Positions 1-7,033 of a DNA stretch of 64,000 bases are shown piece by piece. A program made the translations under genes and the position numbers. The notes beneath the pieces are model-generated. The model saw only the letters and a program-made list of their open reading frames with translations, searched no databases and was not told the origin of the DNA. The stretch's first letter is position 1; every line of letters begins with the position of its first letter. The stretch lies in contig PBNO01000009.1 in NCBI GenBank assembly GCA_002723155.1, positions 1-64,000 on the forward strand. The letters are read 5' to 3'. Source of the stretch: Ponticaulis sp. Its GTDB lineage: Bacteria > Pseudomonadota > Alphaproteobacteria > Caulobacterales > Hyphomonadaceae.

Positions 1-192
1 CACGGTCAGATGGACCACAGCCAGCATCAGGGCATGGATCATTCCGGCCACGGTCAGATGGACCACAGCCAGCATCAGGGCATGGATCATTCGAGCCACG
101 GCCAGATGGACCACAGCCAGCATCAGGGCATGGATCATTCAGGTCACGGACAGATGGATCACAGCCAGCATCAAGGCATGGATCATTCAGGT
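1..192 (+). repeat. 48-bp tandem repeat, four copies
   Basis: Four head-to-tail 48-bp units begin at 1, 49, 97 and 145, each opening with CACGG(T/C/A)CAGATGGA, with a partial fifth unit from 193. They encode the 16-residue Met/His repeat. Copies differ by only a few mostly silent bases, which suggests recent expansion or homogenisation. The array may extend upstream of the window. Confidence 0.9.
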
Positions 193-264
193 CATCAGAT
201 GCCCGCCGCAGAGCCGGAGGCCGCTGCGACACAGCAACATAACCATGGAGGGCATCACCGATGA
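1..264 (+). CDS. Met/His-rich copper-binding repeat protein, C-terminal part (5' end outside window)
   Basis: The reading frame is open from the first base, so the gene begins upstream and only its last 87 codons are seen. The visible protein is almost entirely a 16-residue repeat rich in Met, His, Ser, Gln and Asp (MDHSQHQG / MDHSGHGQ), followed by a short Ala/Glu-rich stretch and a His-rich tail. Such MDHS-type repeats are known from periplasmic copper-resistance proteins (CopA/PcoA, CopB/PcoB), where Met and His bind copper. The stop overlaps the start of copB by ATGA, so the two are translationally coupled and probably act together in periplasmic copper binding. It is not the usual CopA C-terminus, because no cupredoxin copper ligands follow the repeat. 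Whether a larger domain lies upstream cannot be seen. The exact function is inferred. Confidence 0.7.
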   Translation, partial: HGQMDHSQHQGMDHSGHGQMDHSQHQGMDHSSHGQMDHSQHQGMDHSGHGQMDHSQHQGMDHSGHQMPAAEPEAAATQQHNHGGHHR

Positions 265-1070
265 GACGCTCTTTGACTCTGGGGCTGGTTCTCGGCGCCG
301 CCGCGTTCGCCCTGCCAGCTTTCGCCCAGCATGATCATCATTCAGAAGGCGAGGCGCCGCTCTGGTCGCAAGCCGATGAAATCTGGGGCGCCGAAGCGAT
401 GGAAGAGTCGCGTAATGCTGTGCTGCATCACCATGGTCGGCATGCGACTGATGCGATTGAAATCCACCGTTTCGAGCTTCAATCGGGCGAGGATGAGGAT
501 GTTATCCTTCTCGATGGTGACGTCTGGTATGGCGGTGACGTCAACAAGCTCGTCGTGAAAACCGAGGCGGAATACAGCCTCGATCATAACGAGTTTGAAG
601 AGATAGAAGTGCAGGCGCTCTGGTCACGTGCAATATCTCCCTATCTGGATGTGCAGGCCGGCATCCGCCATGATTTTGAGCCGGATGGTTTAAGCCATGC
701 TGTGCTCGGCCTTGAGGGCATGCTGCCATACCGCTTCGATATGGATGGCGCGTTCTTCCTGAGTGAAGAAGGTGACCTGACCGCGGGCGTTGAGGTGGAA
801 TACGAGCTTATGCTCACGCAGCGGCTTCATATTCTTCCGCGCGCAGAACTTGGCTGGTCGGCGCAGGACGTTCCCGAACGCGGTACAGGCGAAGGTTTCA
901 CGAACGGTCAGTTGGGCGTTCGTCTGGCGTATGACGTTGTGCGTGAATTCGCGCCATTCGTAGGTGTCGAGTGGCAGGGCAGTCTGGGTGAAACCGAAAA
1001 CATTCTGAGCGCTGCTGGTGAAGACACTGAGCAGACGGTTTTCGTGATCGGATTTCACGCCTGGTACTAA
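261..1070 (+). CDS. copB: Copper resistance protein B (CopB/PcoB family outer membrane protein)
   Basis: The 269-residue protein begins with a clear Sec signal peptide ([22 protein letters not shown]) and a His-rich mature N-terminus (QHDHHSEG). The rest resembles the CopB/PcoB family: an [14 protein letters not shown] stretch near residue 70, alternating hydrophobic beta segments such as [14 protein letters not shown], and a terminal aromatic residue (FHAWY) as in outer-membrane barrels. Known CopB/PcoB proteins work with the CopA multicopper oxidase in copper tolerance. The start overlaps the preceding Met/His-rich gene by 4 bases, and the DUF305 gene follows after 75 bp, so this looks like one copper operon. 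The family call is from sequence character; the length is normal for versions without their own Met-rich N-terminus. Confidence 0.85.
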   Translation: MRRSLTLGLVLGAAAFALPAFAQHDHHSEGEAPLWSQADEIWGAEAMEESRNAVLHHHGRHATDAIEIHRFELQSGEDEDVILLDGDVWYGGDVNKLVVKTEAEYSLDHNEFEEIEVQALWSRAISPYLDVQAGIRHDFEPDGLSHAVLGLEGMLPYRFDMDGAFFLSEEGDLTAGVEVEYELMLTQRLHILPRAELGWSAQDVPERGTGEGFTNGQLGVRLAYDVVREFAPFVGVEWQGSLGETENILSAAGEDTEQTVFVIGFHAWY

Positions 1071-1145
1071 GCGGCAGGCCGCTTTTCGGAACCAACGGTA
1101 CATTGTGCCGTTGGTTTTCTGACAGCAGCCTGACGGAGAACAGCT

Positions 1146-1658
1146 TTGAGTGAATCTGCGCAAAAATATCTACGCTTCTTTGTAATGATCGCCGTGTCTA
1201 TGGTGGTGATGTACGGCGTGATGTATCTGCATACCTACGAGCTCGACCATGTTCATTTCAGCGAAACACGCCTGTTCATGACCCTCCTCATGGGGGCGAG
1301 CATGATGGTTGTTATGTTGTTGTTTATGCTTCGCATGTACGACAACACATTGATGAACCTGACTATACTGTGTGGGGCAGTGGTCTTGTTTATCGTCGCG
1401 ACGTGGCTTGTGCGTTCACAGGCAACCGTTGGCGATGAAGCATATATGGATGGAATGATTCCGCACCATTCGATTGCGCTGCTCACAAGTGAGCGGGCGG
1501 ATATCGAAGACCTCCGCGTGAGAGAGCTGGCAGATGGCATTATCGCAGCTCAGAAACGCGAGATTGCGGAGATTAAATGGTTATTAGGGGACATTGAGCG
1601 GAACGGTCCTGCGACGACGCAGGAAGACGTGAATGCGCGTCCGGTGCCTGAGTTTTAA
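1146..1658 (+). CDS. DUF305 family membrane protein
   Basis: A 170-residue protein with three predicted N-terminal membrane helices (about residues 9-27, 43-62 and 70-88) and a C-terminal DUF305-like domain. That domain carries the family hallmark DGMIPHHSIALL (about residues 102-113) and a later helix with AQKREIAEIKWLL. DUF305 proteins are ferritin-like helical bundles often found beside copper-resistance genes, and the paired His residues could bind metal. I chose the TTG start at 1146 because GGAG lies shortly upstream; a downstream ATG would remove the first helix start. It follows copB and precedes the glutaredoxin-MauE gene by 21 bp, suggesting a metal/redox operon. Biochemical function is unknown. 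Confidence 0.8.
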   Translation: MSESAQKYLRFFVMIAVSMVVMYGVMYLHTYELDHVHFSETRLFMTLLMGASMMVVMLLFMLRMYDNTLMNLTILCGAVVLFIVATWLVRSQATVGDEAYMDGMIPHHSIALLTSERADIEDLRVRELADGIIAAQKREIAEIKWLLGDIERNGPATTQEDVNARPVPEF

Positions 1659-1679
1659 GGCCGGTCGCAGGGGGTAAGG

Positions 1680-2432
1680 ATGACGAACGAAAACAAGAAA
1701 ACAGCCGTGCTGTATCGCATGGTGATGCCGGGCCATATCTGCCCGTACGGGCTGAAATCACTGGACCTGCTTCAGCGCAAAGGGTTTGAGGTGGAAGACC
1801 GCCATTTGACCACGCGCGAAGAGACTGACGCCTTCAAAGCCGAGCACGATGTCAAAACCACGCCGCAAACCTTTATCGATGGTGAGCGCATTGGTGGCTA
1901 TGATAGTCTGCGTGATCATTTCGGACTGGATCGCGTGAAGCCGGGTGAAACAACTTACCGGCCGATCATTGCGATCTTCTCGATGACCTTCCTGATGGCA
2001 GCGGCCCTTGGTTGGTTGCTACCGGAGCCGGTTATCGGTGTGCGTCTGATCGAGCACTTCATTGCCATTTCCATGTGCGTTCTGGCCGTGCAGAAGCTGC
2101 AGGATCTGGCGAGCTTTTCCGGTCAGTTCCTGGGCTATGATCTGCTGGCGCGCAAATGGGTGCCATACGCCTATATCTATCCGTTCGCGGAAGGCTGGGC
2201 GGGCATTCTCATGCTGGCAGGCGTGGCCACCTTTATCGCTGCGCCGGTCGCGTTGGTGATTGGCACGATTGGGGCGGTATCAGTCTATAAGGCGGTTTAT
2301 GTCGACAAGCGCGAGCTGAAATGTGCATGCGTGGGCGGCAACAGCAATGTGCCGCTCGGCTTTGTCTCTTTGACGGAAAACATCATGATGATGGCGATGG
2401 CCATCTGGATGATGGTGAAGCCGCTGCTCTAA
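1680..2432 (+). CDS. Glutaredoxin-MauE/DoxX-like fusion membrane protein
   Basis: The N-terminal 80 residues form a thioredoxin-fold glutaredoxin domain with an ICPYGLKSLDLL active site (CPYG, with a single Cys), a cis-Pro segment KTTPQTFIDG and the GGYDSL motif. From about residue 95 the protein has four to five hydrophobic segments resembling the MauE/DoxX membrane family, with a Cys-containing KCACVGG loop near residue 214. This architecture suggests a membrane-bound thiol redox protein, perhaps maintaining thiols or metal sites in the envelope. The single-Cys CPYG site implies a monothiol mechanism or cooperation with the C-terminal CxC. It ends the copper block and its stop overlaps the convergent globin gene by 4 bases. 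The role is inferred from domains and neighbours. Confidence 0.8.
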   Translation: MTNENKKTAVLYRMVMPGHICPYGLKSLDLLQRKGFEVEDRHLTTREETDAFKAEHDVKTTPQTFIDGERIGGYDSLRDHFGLDRVKPGETTYRPIIAIFSMTFLMAAALGWLLPEPVIGVRLIEHFIAISMCVLAVQKLQDLASFSGQFLGYDLLARKWVPYAYIYPFAEGWAGILMLAGVATFIAAPVALVIGTIGAVSVYKAVYVDKRELKCACVGGNSNVPLGFVSLTENIMMMAMAIWMMVKPLL

Positions 2433-2884
2433 GCGTCGACAACACCACCGCGCATCTCGGGACGGTAAAACAGCGCCAGCTGAAAGCTCTTCCCGATGCG
2501 CACCGCACGATCAATAAACCAGTCCTCAGCCTCCTGGGTCGGGGCTGTGTCTTTCAGAGTCTGATAGAATAGCTCCAGCCAGGTTTCGAAATGCTCTGGC
2601 TGAATGTCTTTAAGCGCCATGTGCTTTGGCATTGGGCGCCCCTGATAGCGCCCTGTCGAAAGCACCATGCTGGACCAGAAATCCTTCATGGTAGACAGGT
2701 GCGGCGCCCAATGGTCACCGATTGCACCTTCGAAAATCGGGCCGAGTGTCTCGTTCGCGTGGACACGGTTGTAAAACTCGTCGATCAGGTCGGAGATATA
2801 GGCCTCATCCACGCCCATTGCGGCGGCCTCTGCCTGCTTTTCTGCGATACGTTGCTCGGCTGAACGCTGGCGTTTTTCCGTCAC
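2429..2884 (-). CDS. Group III truncated haemoglobin
   Basis: A small globin of about 151 residues. Family features seen are EAYISDLIDEFYNRVH near the N-terminus, FWSSMVLSTGRYQGRPMPKH in the middle (the His of this region is the likely proximal haem ligand), and HFETWLELFYQTL. Group III truncated globins bind oxygen or NO in the cytoplasm; their physiological role is mostly unproven. I place the start at the GTG at 2884, because AGGAGG lies about 7 bases upstream; a longer frame to 3031 has no such signal and adds a non-globin tail. The gene is convergent with the glutaredoxin-MauE gene. Confidence 0.85.
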   Translation of the reverse strand: MTEKRQRSAEQRIAEKQAEAAAMGVDEAYISDLIDEFYNRVHANETLGPIFEGAIGDHWAPHLSTMKDFWSSMVLSTGRYQGRPMPKHMALKDIQPEHFETWLELFYQTLKDTAPTQEAEDWFIDRAVRIGKSFQLALFYRPEMRGGVVDA

Positions 2885-3232
2885 TTTAAGGCCTCCTGAT
2901 GAGGCCTCTATCTGGGGCGGCTGTCGCGGGCTTTCAATGTGACAGGTGGTATCGGCGAGGCGCCGGCTGAGGGCATGGGGTATGCAGTAGTCGGCTGTTT
3001 TGCGTCGCCCCGCATCATTTTTCTGGTGCATTCGCTGTGCTTAATGCACCCTACACGTCACGAAGTGACGCATACTGCGCAAAATGCTCAAGCGCACAAA
3101 ATCAATACCGATGAGTATAATACAATCATTCAAACAGGGTGCCGCCAATTCGAATTAGAGCTCATTAATACTTCAAGTTCGAACACGCTCTAAGATGCGC
3201 GAGATTTCAAAAATATACTGGGAGGAACACCT
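2885..3232. repeat. Intergenic stretch with palindromic elements
   Basis: No gene is supported here. Two hairpins are visible: GGTGCATT/AATGCACC (3025-3032 and 3043-3050) and CGTCAC/GTGACG with a GAA loop (3056-3070). The first resembles dispersed short inverted repeats common in bacterial genomes. From about 3080 the sequence becomes A+T-rich, leading into the next, probably acquired, gene. Confidence 0.5.
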
Positions 3233-4147
3233 TTGAAAGTTCAATTTGGCTTCTACCCTCTCTCGATCAACTTGAGCGAAGGCCCAATTTGCATAAGTGA
3301 CTTGTCGGACTTTGAAACTACCGTCGCCGACTTCCAGAGTGAAATTGACGAAAAATTTGAGGGGTGGGTTTACGCACCGCTGCAGTTGCGCCGAAATTTT
3401 GTAAGCGGTGAGGTTATTCAATTACCTTACAGTGCGAGAGTGTTCCGACTACCCAAGACTCATAAAATCGAACATGCCAAGGCAGAAGGTATCGATCACT
3501 TGGAGTTCCACGTTTGGTGCCTGAGCTTTTTTCTGGGCATGCGGTTAACAACTAAGGAAGCCGGATTCGTTGATGCGACCCCTTATTTGCCGCACAAATT
3601 GAACGACTTCGTTTTGTCCAACTCGACACTAGCTCATGCAGTTCAGGTGAGTGAAGAATTTTGGAAGAAGTACAAATCCGATGTTAGAATGCCTAAACGC
3701 CTCGCTGGGGCCGTTCATGCATTATTCTTGTCTCAATATCCACAAAACCTCTCCTATGAGAGGTTCATGTATTTATACACGGCAATAGATGCCTGTTTCG
3801 CTATGGTCTTGACGTTGTTTCCACTCTCGGGAAGGCGTCCAACTCACGCAGCCAGAATTGAATGGATGTGCCAGCAATTCGACATCGATGTTCCCTCTTG
3901 GGCTTCGATGGACAGCGGTGCCACCGAAATCTCCATGGTCCGAAACGATACGTTTCATGAGGCACTTTTTTTTGACGAGCCTCTAGGGTTTTCTACCTAC
4001 GACAATGCGAGAAGTTCCGCTCGTCATGTGGAGTTGGAAATGGAAGCGTTGGTGTGCCGCCTAATCGTCGCAATACTGGGCAGACCAAAATCGAGATACG
4101 TCCACAGTCCTTTGAACACAAGACAGCGGTATCGACTTGAGTTGTAG
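3233..4147 (+). CDS. Unknown protein with HEPN-like R-x4-H motif
   Basis: A 304-residue protein in visibly more A+T-rich DNA than its neighbours, with different codon use (many TTG, AAA and AAT), suggesting transfer. I do not recognise a named family over the full length. The C-terminal third looks like a HEPN/Apea-type helical domain: a helix YLYTAIDACFAMVL (about 180-193) followed by an RNDTFH motif with Arg237 and His242, the R-x4-H signature of HEPN ribonucleases. HEPN proteins often act as RNases in toxin-antitoxin or anti-phage systems, but no partner gene is adjacent. The TTG start at 3233 is chosen because GGAGG precedes it by 8-9 bases. Function is inferred only from the motif. Confidence 0.7.
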   Translation: MKVQFGFYPLSINLSEGPICISDLSDFETTVADFQSEIDEKFEGWVYAPLQLRRNFVSGEVIQLPYSARVFRLPKTHKIEHAKAEGIDHLEFHVWCLSFFLGMRLTTKEAGFVDATPYLPHKLNDFVLSNSTLAHAVQVSEEFWKKYKSDVRMPKRLAGAVHALFLSQYPQNLSYERFMYLYTAIDACFAMVLTLFPLSGRRPTHAARIEWMCQQFDIDVPSWASMDSGATEISMVRNDTFHEALFFDEPLGFSTYDNARSSARHVELEMEALVCRLIVAILGRPKSRYVHSPLNTRQRYRLEL

Positions 4148-4439
4148 AAAAGCCCTCCACCGAATAGGTCAAAAGTGTCGTCCAGTCTCAGCTTTCCCTT
4201 ATCGCCGCTTTCTAAGGGGGAGGGCCTGTTGGTGCTTGTTGCGCTCCCACACTCCTGTCAGCAGAAATCCCGGCCGCAGCGAAGCGAAGAGCCGGGACCC
4301 AGAACATCGGTCTGGTATCAACTGGGTCCCGGATATGTTTATCGTAAAAACGTCAAAACATTCCGGGATGACAGTACGCCCAGCGACAAAAAATCGAAAA
4401 CTAATCCAACCCCACCGCCTGCCACCCTAAACTTGGCGC
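4148..4439. repeat. Non-coding stretch with an 11-bp inverted repeat (REP-like)
   Basis: No gene is supported. The main feature is a perfect 11-bp inverted repeat, CCGGGACCCAG (4292-4302) and CTGGGTCCCGG (4322-4332), preceded by CGGCCGCAGCGAAGCGAAG. This looks like a dispersed REP/BIME-type element of alphaproteobacteria. No T-run follows, so it is not a typical terminator. Confidence 0.55.
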
Positions 4440-5027
4440 ATGAACCTCGCGCCATCATCTGTTCCTGACTATTCATCTCTGACTATTGGTCAGTTGATCG
4501 GGCTGAACCTTGCTCGGCTTTATGCCTGGTGCATGCGGCTTCAGGCGTCTGGCGAAACACGCGCGTCGTGTGACCTCGCGCGGATGGTGATTTCAACTGA
4601 TGCGATGGTGTATGCCTATGTGCGCATGCTGGCATCGAACCAGCTGGAACGGGCCGGTTTCACATTTGCGGCGAATGCGATGTGTACGCCCATCTGGCAG
4701 CGGACTGATAGTTTTGTTTGCTCTCGCGCACCTTCGGTACGCATAGAGCGCGCTCAGGGCTGTGATCTCATCTCAATGGCCGAGCTGTCTGACCGGCTTC
4801 AGACGATAATAGAAAACTTTGAGCGCGCCGAAATACTGGCGAACCATCTGGCCCGTGTAATTGTCTGCGCGCTGGCGTATCTAGAGCCTGCGGAATGCAT
4901 ATCCCATGCGTTTTATGAGCCGACGGAACCATCCTTTCCGTCTTGTCGTCATATTACGACACTGCAAGAGCCGTGGCCGCCGCCTGTCGGTATCCCGGAG
5001 CGCCAACGTGCATTCGAGAACCAGTAA
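4440..5027 (+). CDS. Hypothetical protein, 195 residues
   Basis: A plausible gene with base composition closer to the host than the preceding HEPN gene. The protein is mostly alpha-helical in appearance with several Cys residues. It has no signal peptide, no clear membrane helix and no motif I recognise. The ATG at 4440 is the first in frame but has no good ribosome site. It stands alone between repeat-rich stretches. It could be a degenerate or orphan gene; I cannot assign a function. Confidence 0.5.
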   Translation: MNLAPSSVPDYSSLTIGQLIGLNLARLYAWCMRLQASGETRASCDLARMVISTDAMVYAYVRMLASNQLERAGFTFAANAMCTPIWQRTDSFVCSRAPSVRIERAQGCDLISMAELSDRLQTIIENFERAEILANHLARVIVCALAYLEPAECISHAFYEPTEPSFPSCRHITTLQEPWPPPVGIPERQRAFENQ

Positions 5028-5629
5028 ATCTGAAACGCAATTTATTCGTGGGAATCACAAGCGACCGCGCTGGCGCAGGTGCGACAGCGTAAGCTGGCAT
5101 AGCACCGAGCAATCAAAAGCAAGAACGCGGCAGGGAACCCCCTTGCGGCGATAGTGGTGTTTTTTGAAACTGCTCGGCATTGTTATCTCGCCTCCGGCTC
5201 GATCTGCCTGCGCAGGGATAAGCGAAAATCTCTCAACACCGCAGATGCCCACGAAGGTGGGCATCCAAGCTTAGATTGATCAACTCAAAACGCAGACAGA
5301 TTTAAGCATAGGTTCCCGTCTTCACGGGAACCGGCGGGCTGTATGACGGAGTTTCCAATTCATTCTTAAATCCGCGCCATTGGCGCGAATGATTTGGGCC
5401 CGAATCCATACAGCGGCAGACCTGCCGCCGGGCTTTGCCCGCCTGCCGGAGCCGCTGTGCAGCGTGAGGTGTATTAGGCACAATTTTTTTTCCACGCTCG
5501 GATCGCAGCCTTGAGCGCGATCCATCGCGCTGGCGCAGCCAGTGCGGGCGATCAAAACGTGGAAACACAATTTTCCGCTATTTTTGATCCACTGGATCAA
5601 AAATTTTTGCGAAGCAAAACTGCGGAAAA
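5028..5629. repeat. Cluster of palindromic (REP-like) elements
   Basis: About 600 bases without a supportable gene but packed with hairpins: GATGCCCAC-GAAG-GTGGGCATC (5244-5265), GGTTCCCGT-CTTC-ACGGGAACC (5311-5332), GCGGCAG/CTGCCGC (5413-5428), CGGGC-TTT-GCCCG (5429-5441), GCGCTGGC/GCCAGTGC (about 5528-5546) and a nested structure at 5570-5630. In the nested structure an outer arm ATTTTCCGC/GCGGAAAAT encloses TTTTTGATCC-ACT-GGATCAAAAA and TTTTGC-GAA-GCAAAA. Short reading frames here are artefacts of the repeats. Confidence 0.6.
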
Positions 5630-5705
5630 TGGTGCCGCGTAGGTGACTTGAACACCTGACCCCCGCATTACGAATGCGATGCTCTACCAGCTGAGCTAAC
5701 GCGGC
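5630..5705 (-). tRNA. tRNA-Thr (anticodon CGT)
   Basis: Read on the minus strand, the sequence folds as a 76-nt tRNA with encoded CCA (5630-5632). The acceptor stem is GCCGCGT/ACGCGGC, the D arm GCTCAGCTGGTAGAGC and the T arm GGTGTTCAAGTCACC. The anticodon loop is ATTCGTAA, giving anticodon CGT (threonine, ACG codons). A structured inverted-repeat element begins directly after the 3' end. Confidence 0.95.
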
Positions 5706-5953
5706 ACACCAGAGGGCACTGCGTATACCTAATCCGTCGTGGATTTCAAATACCTAAATCCGGTCTTCATTTATCAAATCTCACTTTCGCGTGAGGCTGA
5801 AGCCGGATTCGCGCGGGAATAGGCTAAAATGCTGGGTTTCCTACTGGAGCGTTAATGGGGGCGGCGCAGTTTAAGAGCTCGCAATCACCACAATTCAGTC
5901 TTTTTACGCGACAGTCAGCCGGGATTTAAGGTGGACGCGGGACGCATATACAC

Positions 5954-7033
5954 ATGCACTGGATTGCACTTCTGACAGCGGGACTTGCGCTGATACTGGC
6001 GCGAACACTTCGCGCGCCGGGCCGTTCTGGCATGTTGACCGGCGTTGCGTTCTTTCTGTCTGCCTTCGCTGTGACCAGCTTTGCAATACGGGTGGGCTCT
6101 GAACAGGCGGAGATTACCCGTCCGACCGAGTACGACCAGTTTGTTACCTATGCAGCCGAACAGGTGCGCGCCGAGCCGGATACGCCGTTCGTTGTGTTTG
6201 TAGGCGCGAGCTTTTCACGCAATGCCATTGATGATGAGGCGCTGACAGCCCAGTTGCGTGCGGCGGGCTACCCGCACCGCGTTGTGAATCTTTCGCTTCA
6301 GGGCGCGAGCCTTCAGGAGCGTGATGCCCATCTCTGGCAGTTCATGCGCATGACAGGCATGGCGCCTGATGTTGTGTTTCTGGAAGTTGCTGACCTCTTC
6401 GATAGCAATCCGGCTTATGTGTTCAATGTTGCCAAATTCTCTGACCGCGCCATCGAGCAGTTTGATCCGAACTCGACTTACTGGTCTATGAAGGGCCTCG
6501 CGCAGGGTGCGTGCCACGGCATGGCCGACTGCGTGAAGAACTGGGTGCTTTTAAAGGTCCATGCAGTAATGAACTGGACCAATATCGGGCTGCTCGCGAC
6601 GGGTGAAGCCGCAAGCGATGTTGCACCGTTCCCGTCTTTTGATCCGCAGAACATGCCGCGTGAAACATTCGACTGGCCGGTTGACGAGATCGTCGAGGCG
6701 CTCAACGTGCCTGCAGAAATCCATCCGGAGGCTGGTCCGTCATGGGCGCGCCTGTTCCGCCTGAACCAGCGTGAGCGCCTGCAAGAGGCGGGCGTGCGCC
6801 GTATCGCTTATTACTATCCGCCGGTTCTTCCGCCGGAAGATCGCCAGTATGTGGCGCGCCTCTGCGCGGGCGAGCTGGCTGAATATCCGTGCATTGCGCC
6901 GGTGGACCGTCAGCTTCTCTCTCAGCTCGAGGGCGAGGTCTGGCTCGATCATGAGCATCTTCTGACAGAAGGCGCCGAAGTCTACACAACATGGCTTGCT
7001 GGCCAGATTGAAAGCTGGGGGGCGCTTCAATGA
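5954..7033 (+). CDS. SGNH-like accessory protein of an O-acyltransferase pair
   Basis: A 359-residue protein with two N-terminal hydrophobic segments (about 3-17 and 26-44), probably a membrane anchor, and an exported domain of SGNH/AlgX/DltD character. The putative nucleophile block is VFVGASFSRNAI (about residue 80), and a late WLDHEHLLTEGA segment supplies the Asp-x-x-His expected of SGNH enzymes. The stop overlaps the start of the following MBOAT gene by ATGA. Such pairs O-acetylate exported polysaccharides or peptidoglycan: the MBOAT moves the acyl group across the membrane and the SGNH partner attaches it. The substrate is unknown. No polysaccharide synthesis genes adjoin, so the pair may serve a cell-wall or surface glycan. 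Confidence 0.75.
   Translation: MHWIALLTAGLALILARTLRAPGRSGMLTGVAFFLSAFAVTSFAIRVGSEQAEITRPTEYDQFVTYAAEQVRAEPDTPFVVFVGASFSRNAIDDEALTAQLRAAGYPHRVVNLSLQGASLQERDAHLWQFMRMTGMAPDVVFLEVADLFDSNPAYVFNVAKFSDRAIEQFDPNSTYWSMKGLAQGACHGMADCVKNWVLLKVHAVMNWTNIGLLATGEAASDVAPFPSFDPQNMPRETFDWPVDEIVEALNVPAEIHPEAGPSWARLFRLNQRERLQEAGVRRIAYYYPPVLPPEDRQYVARLCAGELAEYPCIAPVDRQLLSQLEGEVWLDHEHLLTEGAEVYTTWLAGQIESWGALQ

Noticed and set aside
690..1163. 157-codon open frame opposite copB
   Set aside because: Antisense to copB, no ribosome site, no recognisable features.
5244..5332. Possible CRISPR-like repeats
   Set aside because: The hairpins differ from each other in sequence and spacing, so they are not direct repeats with spacers.
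5055..5600. Several 60-90 codon frames in the repeat-rich stretch
   Set aside because: They arise from the palindromic repeats, for example a start reading MPTFVGI from a hairpin, and lack ribosome sites.
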